Below are positions 56,401-64,000 of a stretch of DNA of 64,000 nucleotides, one piece after another. Under the pieces are notes generated by a model. It did not search any database and was not told where the DNA came from. It was given only the letters and a program-made list of their open reading frames with translations. Source of the stretch: Astropecten irregularis (lineage: Eukaryota; Echinodermata; Asteroidea; Paxillosida; Astropectinidae); NCBI GenBank assembly GCA_963971285.1, contig OZ020254.1:20118932-20182931 (forward strand), written 5' to 3'. How positions within the stretch are numbered: the stretch's first letter is position 1; every line of letters begins with the position of its first letter. Position numbers and translations under genes: made by a program.

Positions 56401-59400
56401 TCTTGTCCTCTTGTCATTTAGCCTTTGAGAAAGATCCTGCTAGGATGTAAACGTCAGGCCCTCCTATAAACTCTGACCATTTAGCCTTTGAGAAAGATCC
56501 TGCTAGGATGGAAACGTCAGGCCCTCTTATAAACTCTGACCATTTAGCCTTTGAGAAAATCCTGCTAGGATTGAAACGTCAGGCCCTCTTATAAACTCCG
56601 ACCATTTAGCCTTTGAGAAAGATCCTGCTAGATTTGGAAGTGAAATTTCCTTTTGAACTTGAACTATGTGATTTTGCTGTGTTCTTTAATAGGTCGTTTG
56701 GTGCGATGTGTTCGCTGTCCCACTGCATACCATGCTGGTGATAGTTGTATAGCAGCTGGTAGCATTAGCCTGGCATCTAATGCTATCGTGTGCAGTCGGC
56801 ACTTTAAACCAATCAAGTCCCAGAAGCATCACGCTAGAGTCAGTGTCAGCTGGTGTTTCATCTGCTCCATTGGTAAGTTGTTAACCTTTTAAGCACCGTT
56901 TGAATTATAATTTCACAGAGCTGCTTAGCACCAAAATTTGCTTAAGCACCAAAAACCTTTCCATGACAGTACTTGATTTTGCTACTGCCATTTTGTGTCC
57001 TAAAGTGAAATGAAGGGCTCGAGATACACGGCGAAGCTGAAACCTTTCTTTGGCTTAGTCATGTGGCCCAATCGTTTTGTGTTGTGGGCCTCAAATGGCG
57101 GTAGCGTAGTAAGTCCTAAGCCTAGCCTCATGCTGGTTTCGTAAAGACCCATTTGGAAATCAGTTAACGGATGATTGATCCTTGACTTTCTCCATCTTAG
57201 GTGGTGATTTGATATGCTGTGATAGCTGCCCAGCGTCATTCCATGCTTCATGCATTGGATACACCTCTATCCCAGATGGTAGTTGGTACTGTCGAGACTG
57301 CAGCAACGGTAAACGACCACGCTACCAGGATATCATCTGGGTCAAACTCGGAAACTACAGGTAAGCAGCTCTTGTCTTGTGTGGTAGGTGCAGAGGGTTA
57401 GGGTTAATATCCAGTCCCTATGTGGAGACTGTGGTATTGTGTGGTAAGCAGCTCTTGTCCTGTGTTGTAGGTGCAGATATGGTTAAAAGACTAAAGCTTA
57501 ACACCCTGAAAGTTTATTACTCTTGTAAATTCAATTTTCAGATGGTGGCCTGCCCAAGTCTGCAATCCTCGTAACGTACCCAGCAACATCCAAGATATGA
57601 ACCATCAAGTAGGGGAATTCCCTGTACAGTTCTTCGGATCACATGATTATTTCTGGACCCATCAGGGGCGTGTCTTCGCGTACCATGAGGGCGACAAAGG
57701 AAGTCGAGAGAATGCTGCTACTAAGGGGCTTGCAGCCGTCTTCAAAGCTGGTAAGTAGATGAATAGTATTATTAGTAATATTCTTGCCTCTTCCATGTTT
57801 GTTGGCACCGTATGGGATTAGGAATTTCACAAATGATTGGTACTGTAAGTTACTGATATCTTTGCCCATGAATCTGCATTTCTTTGGCAAAAACCAAAGT
57901 ATGAAATTACTTTTAACTTCCATCTCTTGTCAATGTTTTGTGTAGCTCTTCTTGAGGCCGCTGAGAAGTATAAAGAATGGAAAGGAAATCGGGAGCAGAA
58001 AGAAGCCAGAGAACTTGAGAATAGCAGCAAGAAACCACGGCCATTCAAGTACATCAAGGTACATCATCACAAAACCGCAAGATCCTGTGGAATTCGTTTT
58101 GCAATTATTTAAGATTTCTAAAAAATTTTCTTATTATGATATCAGTTTTATGATAACCAGGTTGTTTCATCATTCCAGGGATAAATTTCACCAAACTCAT
58201 CGTAACTTATTATCAATCGGAGGACTTATGATACATTGCGGCTCGACGTAGGATATGATGGGTTATCTTTCGTAACTCAAGTTACGATCGATCGTAGGGC
58301 TTCGTGAAATCAACCCATTGTGCCTTTTCCAAACCTTGGTCCGGCTCCAGTTATGGCGCCGGCTCTACCGTCCATATGCTGAAAATATAGGTTGTGGTTT
58401 TTCCATTGAAGCTGAAGCTCTGTTTTCATTTTCAAACCAGAGCATCTACTTCCGGAACTGCAGCCAAAAGCCTCTATTTTGATACCCGTTATTTTAGAAT
58501 AGACACAAAATCGAGCCGGAGCCAAGGAAAAGGCCCCTGCCCTACTTGTTGTCTTTGGAAGTGCCTAGTGCTAATGTGAATTTACACTGCATCTTGAAAG
58601 ACCAAATCTCGACACCAAATGGTAGTTTAATTTACGGATCCAGTTCTTGATGCTTGTGATTGATGATATTGTTAACAGGTCAATAAGCCAGTAGGCCGTG
58701 TTCAGATGCCAGCTTTTGACATCAGCCAGTGCCAGCCATGCGACTGTAAAGCAACGAGTGATAACCCCTGCGGTAAGGATAGCGATTGTCTGAATCGTAT
58801 CCTACTGATCGAGTGTCACCCCCTCGTGTGTCCAGCTGGGGAGAGGTGCCAGAACCAACGCTTCCAGAAAAGACAGTATCCGGAGTCGCAACCGGAGAAA
58901 ATGGGCAAGCGAGGGTGGGGATTGATGTCGCACGTAGACATCAAAAAGGTATCAAATGTCAGCATTATTAATCAAATACATGCATCTTCTTTGAGTGAAC
59001 ACCCTTATAATGTTTCTCAGGTTGCAGCATTGCTAATGCTGTGCGTATCTTAAAATGATCCTTGGGATATAGCGGTATGTGAGTGGTTTCAGGGCTTATG
59101 ACTGCCAAGTAACGAACCGGCGAAGATAATTGACTATTAGGGACACCACCAACATAGGGCTGGATAGCTCAGTTGGTAAGAGACTTGTATTTTCAGATTT
59201 TGTTGGCATAGGCCATTTGCATCTCTGAAAAATAATCCGAAAATTGGTCTTTTTCTTTGAATCCTCACAGGGTGATTTTGTCAATGAGTATGTGGGTGAG
59301 CTGGTAGATGAGGAAGAATGTCGTGAGCGCATACGTCAAGCTCACGAGAACAACATTTGTGACTTCTACTTCCTAACATTGGATAAAGATCGTATCATTG

Positions 59401-62098
59401 ATGCTGGACCTAAGGGTAACCTGTCACGATTTATGAACCATTGCTGTCAACCGAACTGTGAGACTCAGAAGTGGACTGTCAATGGGGATACTAGAGTCGG
59501 CCTTTTCGCCATCTGTGATATCGCAAACGGTAAGTAAAGACAAATCTTTTGTTTGTTTGCATCTTTCGGGTATGGACCGATCCAGCTTTGTTCTCAAGCC
59601 GGATCGGATAGCATCGCCATGTGTTTTACATACTGCATGTGACTGAGTTTGATCGAGGTAATGGATGACAATGACTCCAATTGGAGTCGTTTGATTGACA
59701 AGCCAGAAGGGTCCATTTCTGTATAATTTTGAAAATCAGACTTTCACATGAAATCCAATCATATTGACTTTAAACTAGGAACATACTACGACATCTCGAT
59801 ACACTTTATGGTGTTGTTGAAATTGTACAGGGTACCTGTTTTGTTCCAGATTGGCATTTTCGAGCAGACCGCAATCTGTGAGTTCCAAACACAGCTGGCA
59901 TGCATAGATTATATCTGCCTTGAATTTGGGGTATTGTGGGGCACTATTCAACCGTTGTTTGCCTGCATCGCTTACACCAAGCTCCCTGCACACATGGCCC
60001 GGCCAGATGACCTCTATTTGACCGGTGGCTGATAATGAGGCCGGTCAAAATAAAAGAAAAGAAAACCCGGGCTGAAGGAGTTAATACAGTGTCTCTCATT
60101 TTATGACTCTGTCATTGTTGACTATGTAATGTTACATACCATTCTATTTTCTTGCATTTTTCCTTTGTATCCATAGGAACGGAGTTGACATTCAACTACA
60201 ATCTTGACTGTTTAGGTAACGAGAAGAAACGCTGTGAGTGTGGAGCCCCTAACTGCAGCGGATTCATCGGTGTCAGACCCAAGGTTGGTTCATGTTATTA
60301 CTTTATCAATGATCCAGTCCACCTGTGGAGACTGTGGTAGTGTGTGGTAAGCAGCTCCTGTCTTGTGTGGCAGGTGCAGAGGGTTAAGGTTAACGTAGAG
60401 TTCTACAGGGCAGCCTAAATTTGTTGTTGTTGAAAACAGGCTAGTGGAAACGTTGAGACCTAACGAGAAGTGCGAATGAAATAGAAGTGCGAAAGTATGA
60501 ACGATTCTTACATGGTGTTTCCGCAAACCAATCCACATACCAATTGTCATCATGCAAAGCCTAAAATCTTTCTTATGCTGCTGCATATCTAGTAAATATC
60601 CACTCTTTGTCTCAATTTAACAGACGGCCGCTGCCGAAGCCCAAGCCGTGAAGCACAAGAAGGCACTGGACAGGAAGAAGCAGATGAAGCAACGTAAACG
60701 CAAGATGAAGATGATCAGTAAAGTCAAGCATGATGATGACTGTTTCCGCTGCAGCGAAGGAGGTGAACTTGTCATGTGTGATCATAAAAACTGCCCCAAG
60801 GCCTACTGTATGGGATGCCTGAATATCAACAAGCCTCCGCATGGTAAGACATTGCTTCAAAAATAAGACAGTTATTTACTAATTGCTTAAAGGTGTGTCC
60901 GAGTGGCTTGCCTCAGTCAATACGGGTCACGTCATCCGGATCAGCCGCTTGCTTACCCTTCCACCATCTTCAATTCGTGTGATGTGTTTCCCACCACTGA
61001 CTCTGCTCACGAGCAGGGTCACTGGTGGCTGCCCTGGGTGAACCCCGAGAATGACGCCAGACATAATCGAACGGTACGAGGGCTGACTCAGAGTGACCTA
61101 GGTGACCTATTCGAATGCACCGAGAATAGACCAATCAGACAAGACCTAATGATGGTGGCTGTTATGACTGGGGGCCATCATATAGCTAGTATGCACAAAC
61201 ATAGTCCCACAAAGATAATTGACTATTAGGGACACCATCAACATAGGCTTGGATAGCTCAGTTGGTGAGAACGTCATTACGGTATTCCGGAGGTCGCTGG
61301 TTGGAATCCCACTCCAGTCAATTCTTCTTTATTCACTTTTCAATTCCTGTAGGCAAATGGATCTGTCCGTGGCACCATTGTGATGAGTGCGGTAAACCAG
61401 CAACCCAGCTATGCCAAGAATGCCCCAACTCCTACTGTAATAACCACTCGGAGGGCAACATCGAGGTCGCCACTGAAATGCAACTGTGTAAAGATCATGA
61501 CAAGGACGAAAAGGAGCAACTTATGGCACAGCGACGGCTGAAGACTGACGTACTGAAGACTGACGTACAAGACGTCGCAAAGAAAGACAAAGAAGCAGTA
61601 GTGAAAAGCAGCAAGAGACCAAAGGATAAAATACTAGAGAAACAAGTCAAGGAAACTACTAAGATCAAGAAAGAGAAAGGATCATCTAAGGTATCTAGGA
61701 AAGGACATAAGAAAAGCAAAAGAAGGAACAAAAAAACAGCAGAAATACCAACAACTGTTGATCCAGAGCCTGAGAATGATGACAAGACCAAAGTGAAGAA
61801 GCGAAGAACGAGAACAAAGAAAAGTTCCGAGGAAAAAACTGTTTCGAAGAAGAAACCAAAGCGTGTGCGTGCCAAAAAACCCAAATCCGAGACGGACAGA
61901 GTGAACAGTGTAGTACCAGCAGCAACTGAGCCTCCTCAAGATGCAGGCTTCATTTTGGAGGACAGCGAAGCGGAGCTTGTCATCGATGAGGATTTTCATG
62001 ATGATAAGAAGAAGAAACGCACCAGGAAAATGCAGGAAAACGTCGCTGCTAAGATCAAGAATGGAAATAATAAAGACGACTCTATTAAATCAACATAG
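44439..62098 (+). CDS. NSD: NSD-family histone H3K36 methyltransferase
   Basis: Sixteen exons: 44439-45744, 46357-47145, 47612-47757, 48152-48379, 49067-49202, 54924-55163, 55772-55972, 56693-56872, 57201-57360, 57542-57750, 57946-58058, 58679-58948, 59271-59529, 60177-60283, 60624-60843 and 61353-62098; 5310 nt, 1769 aa. Order: Gln/Pro-rich N-terminus; PWWP1 (about 399-470, [13 protein letters not shown]); HMG-box-like segment (637-688, [18 protein letters not shown]); three PHD fingers (904-1110); PWWP2 ([14 protein letters not shown]); AWS ([20 protein letters not shown]); SET (about 1310-1430, [42 protein letters not shown]); post-SET ([13 protein letters not shown]); PHD5 with C5HCH (about 1487-1555); Lys-rich tail. 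It mono- and dimethylates H3K36 on chromatin. NHCC is as in human NSD1 while the HMG box is as in NSD2, consistent with a single pre-duplication gene. An acceptor at 44405 shows the 5' UTR is spliced. Confidence 0.95.
47796..47871 (+). mobile_element. Family F fragment
   Basis: It carries TATCCAGTCCCCTGTGGAGA through GTGTGGTAAGCAGCTCTTGT to GGGTTAGGG. TTAA lies on both sides (47792-47795 and 47872-47875). It is in an NSD intron. Confidence 0.65.
47930..48048. mobile_element. 119-bp MITE with perfect 17-bp ends
   Basis: GGGCCTGTTTGTTTCAG at the left is perfectly inverted as CTGAAACAAACAGGCCC at the right. The whole body is hairpin-like (GATCAGTGATCCTGCTGATC). It is a single copy in this window, in an NSD intron. 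Confidence 0.85.
51351..51465. mobile_element. Family D MITE
   Basis: GTCGATTTCACCGGACTAAT at the left and TTCGTGAAATTGACACC at the right flank GGATACGATGGGTTATCC and CGTAACTCAAGTTACGATCA. It lies in the large NSD intron. Confidence 0.75.
51601..51760. mobile_element. pogo/Tigger-like MITE, 160 bp
   Basis: TA then CAGTGGACCGCTGCTATAC at the left, and GTTATAACGGTGCTCCACTG then TA at the right. CAGTGG(A)-type ends with a TA duplication are typical of pogo-group Tc1/mariner elements. It is too short to encode a transposase. Confidence 0.7.
54690..54855 (+). repeat. Family G repeat, copy 1
   Basis: It contains TTCAACCACTGTGTGCCTGC, GACCTCTATTTGATCGGTGG and GGTTGAAGGGGTTAAG. It is about 80 percent similar by eye to 59915-60085. 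A fragment (CCCCTTCAGCCCAGGATTTT) also appears near 39.3 kb. Confidence 0.6.
55190..55510. mobile_element. Family A MITE (inverse orientation)
   Basis: It begins CTTAAAGGTAACTCCATACT and carries GCAGATTCATGGGCAAAAAT, CATCTGTGAAATTTCCAGTC and, inverted, GTAAGTTTTAGGTAAATCTG. It starts about 27 bases past the donor of the NSD PHD1 exon. Confidence 0.7.
56050..56640. mobile_element. Family E foldback with 73-bp tandem arm
   Basis: A minus family E unit (about 56055-56165) and an inverted segment pair (GAACATGCAAGTAAAGATAC at left, GTGTACTTGCATGTTC at right; GTGACCAGGGAAACAGGG versus CCCTGTTTCCCTGGTCAC) surround a short centre. The right side ends in about 3.5 tandem 73-bp copies of TTTAGCCTTTGAGAAAGATC. 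The whole forms a palindrome of about 590 bp in an NSD intron. Confidence 0.8.
57361..57485 (+). mobile_element. Family F fragment beginning at an NSD splice donor
   Basis: The repeat module GTAAGCAGCTCTTGTCTTGT starts exactly at the GT of the donor after the PHD3/PWWP2 exon (57360). It continues through GGGTTAGGGTTAATATCCAG into a second module copy. The usable splice site is repeat sequence. Confidence 0.75.
57800..57925. mobile_element. Family A MITE fragment
   Basis: It carries GGCACCGTATGGGATTAGGA, TGCCCATGAATCTGCATTTC and the terminal CCAAAGTATGAAATTACTTT. It ends about 25 bases before the acceptor of the next NSD exon. Confidence 0.65.
58178..58316. mobile_element. Family D MITE
   Basis: GGGATAAATTTCACCAAACT at the left and TTCGTGAAATCAACCC at the right flank the family D body (TTACGATCGATCGTAGGG). 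It lies in an NSD intron. Confidence 0.75.
59010..59190 (+). mobile_element. tRNA-derived SINE, truncated after the A box
   Basis: The 5' extension (CTCAGGTTGCAGCATTGCTA and GATCCTTGGGATATAGCGGT) leads to AGGGCTGGATAGCTCAGTTG, and the copy stops at GGTAAGAGA without a B box. It lies in the NSD intron between the AWS and SET exons. Confidence 0.75.
59915..60085 (+). repeat. Family G repeat, copy 2
   Basis: It contains ATTCAACCGTTGTTTGCCTG, GACCTCTATTTGACCGGTGG and GGGCTGAAGGAGTTAATA, collinear with 54690-54855. It lies in an NSD intron. Confidence 0.6.
60305..60392 (+). mobile_element. Family F fragment
   Basis: It carries TGATCCAGTCCACCTGTGGA through GTGTGGTAAGCAGCTCCTGT to GAGGGTTAAGGTTAAC. 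It starts about 20 bases after the donor of the post-SET exon. Confidence 0.65.
61205..61347 (+). mobile_element. tRNA-derived SINE abutting the last NSD exon
   Basis: AAAGATAATTGACTATTAGG, TTGGATAGCTCAGTTGGTGA (A box) and CGCTGGTTGGAATCCCACTC (B box) lead into the tail TTCACTTTTCAATT. The tail ends five bases before the CTGTAG acceptor at 61352 and supplies most of its polypyrimidine tract. The SINE is also in open frame with the exon. Confidence 0.8.
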
Positions 62099-64000
62099 CA
62101 CAGTTTCGGGTAATTTTTACCCATTTTTTATAGACTCAATAATGTGAATGAAATAATTTGTTTAAATAGTAGTTACAACTACACGGTGTTGGGTAGGAAT
62201 TTCTTTAGAAAGTGCACGTTAAGATTGTGTATGAGAATATGTCGATTAGTTTTTAGTAAAGGGGGAAAGATGCTTTGGTTTTGCTCATGGAAAGGTAGAA
62301 GGATTCTGCCAGTCATTTTCAAAATGATTTCTCTACTTTTTGACAGATATTATTGCAAATAGGTTTCGTTTGGATTTTTCAGTTTTGGGAGTTTGGTGTT
62401 TGATCTATTGCTGCTGTTTGATATTTGTTTTTGGAATTTTAATATTTTATTGGCTTGAATATGTTTGAAAACTGAAATTGAGGAACACGATGTTGGGTAA
62501 AGTAGTTATGATATTTTTCCATTGTTTTACAAGTTGTGAGACATATGATTTGTTTTTCTCAGAAAAATACACATTTTTTGCGGTCATTTGAGTCTTTGAA
62601 ATTAAGAATAAATGAAAACGTTTTATAATGTGATTTTCATGTAGGTTCTGAAAAGAATATGAAGTTAAGTTGCTCAAGTAGATTTATTTTTAAGTTATGA
62701 AGTCCAATTCCTGACCGAGTAGTATATAAAAATTGGTAAGGATTGAAAATCTTGCTTAGTTTAAATTTGAAAGCTTGAATATAAAGTTCATACTAGGAAC
62801 CAATATTTGTGTGAAATATTTTTCACTGTAATGCTAGCACGAGCCGATTTTGGTGAAACAACAGGAACTTTTATTATTTTATCATTTTTTTGTTTAGTGT
62901 ACGTTTATTTTGAAACCTAAATGATTGGCAGGAATGCTGGTTCCCTAACATGTGACCAATACTTTATAGTAACTTTCAGAGGTAAAGGGCGGGGCGATAA
63001 CCACTAGGAATTATCATCTAAAAAAACGTCAGACATCTGAAATTATATGGAATATTAGTAAAATGTTTTGAGTTTTGTTTCTTTTTCATGGGTATTGTCT
63101 ATTTTGGCATATTAAAATCTGTAACCAATACAAATGTGCCTCAAAGTTACAACATTTAGCAAAAGTTGTTGAGCTAAAATCCCTTCGTGGGTGCAACTGC
63201 AAATAATGTTTATACCACAATAATGTAATAATCAGTACTGCAAATTTAATTTTGGAGGTTTTTTTTGTTTTCTTCATTATTTTGTGTGCAACAATTTTGA
63301 ATCGTTTGTCATTTATAATGAGTAATACACTTAGTACTGAGGCATTTTTGGCATAGCGCAAACTCTTTACAAACGGTTACGTGTAGAGTTATGCCAGTTT
63401 GATTAATTAAACAACGTTTTGCCATTATTTGGTTTGAATGCCTCCGAATGTACATACTTATTTGAAACAAACTTTATTTAGAGAAAAAAACCAGTTCTTG
63501 ACAAAATGACAAAAGATTTTGCACTTAAGTGTAGGAATTGAATGAATGTGTGATGTAATCTCTTTAAAATGATTGTAGTTTTTAAGAAATGTCTGTAATA
63601 AGAATAATAATTGTGATCAGTACAAGTCTTTTTCATAAAGACATGTAATTGTTTAAAATTCTATAATTATAGACTCTGGTCGTTAAGGTGTTCATTGAAT
63701 AAATTGGATCATTATTTCTTGTCTTATATATCATTTATTTCAGAATTGATTTATTTCTTAGTCCTGTAAGTCCATTTTGTTAGATGCGTCGATTTTGGTC
63801 TGAAAACACTACATCACTCAAACAGTTCTTTCAAAAAGCAGGTCAAACATACAAATGTAGATGTCGGATTAAAATTTTATTTCCGATTCCAAACATTTCT
63901 CTTTTAATACACAAATTGAGCACATAAGTCCAAATACTGGCAAGAAACCAATGTTTATCAGGAATTTAGTTTTCCAAGCAAATTATCCGAATCATGTTCA
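62099..64000 (+). other. NSD 3' UTR and downstream DNA
   Basis: AT-rich sequence without a credible exon. AATAAA hexamers at 62607-62612 and 63698-63703 are the best poly(A) candidates; the second would give a 1.6-kb 3' UTR. Nothing else was recognised up to the end of the window. Confidence 0.5.

Noticed and set aside
61495-61999. Minus-strand Phe/Leu/Ser-rich frames resembling membrane proteins
   Set aside because: They are the complement of the Lys/Glu-rich NSD tail (AAG/GAA read as CTT/TTC).

Overview
This is an intron-rich, AT-rich animal genome window. Long genes have GT-AG introns, many short non-autonomous transposons and tRNA-derived SINEs. Ancestral single copies of families that vertebrates carry in two or three copies (one NSD, one PGC-1), together with frequent TACATGTA motifs, suggest a marine invertebrate deuterostome such as an echinoderm or hemichordate. 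That placement is inference; the animal assignment is not in doubt.

Layout, left to right: (1) the last coding piece of an unrecognised acidic protein (+, ends at 348). (2) An unrecognised ten-exon coiled-coil protein of about 449 aa with a Cys-rich C-terminus (+, 1703-7849). (3) A PGC-1 family transcriptional coactivator (-, 9987-15713; nine exons, 807 aa) with an LXXLL box, a DHDY motif, an RS domain and an RRM. (4) CLINT1/epsinR, the ENTH-domain clathrin adaptor (-, 20577-32258; eleven exons, 709 aa). (5) MGMT, the O6-alkylguanine DNA repair protein (+, 35269-36948; three exons, 187 aa). (6) MRPS26, a mitochondrial small-subunit ribosomal protein (-, 38862-41646; four exons, 243 aa). (7) An NSD-family H3K36 methyltransferase (+, 44439-62098; sixteen exons, 1769 aa), followed by a long AT-rich 3' end. 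For genes 2 to 7 I chained exons by hand; splice phases agree at every junction and each total length divides by three.

Genes 2/3 and 5/6 converge, while 4/5 and 6/7 diverge, so 32.3-35.3 kb and 41.6-44.4 kb should hold promoters. Both are invaded by foldback elements. A 2.1-kb element with long inverted arms and a 9-bp target duplication lies between CLINT1 and MGMT. A 657-bp element built from 16-bp tandem units, with an 8-bp duplication, lies between MRPS26 and NSD.

The remaining non-coding DNA is full of repeats: a tRNA-derived SINE, about seven MITE-like families (named A-D, F and others here), a palindromic family E and a two-copy family G. Several lie exactly on splice junctions. The gene set also matches a vertebrate paralogon: NSD and PGC-1 paralogues lie together on human 4p and 5q, CLINT1 is on 5q, and MGMT and PPRC1 are on 10q. 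No prokaryotic, CRISPR, viral or toxin genes were seen.
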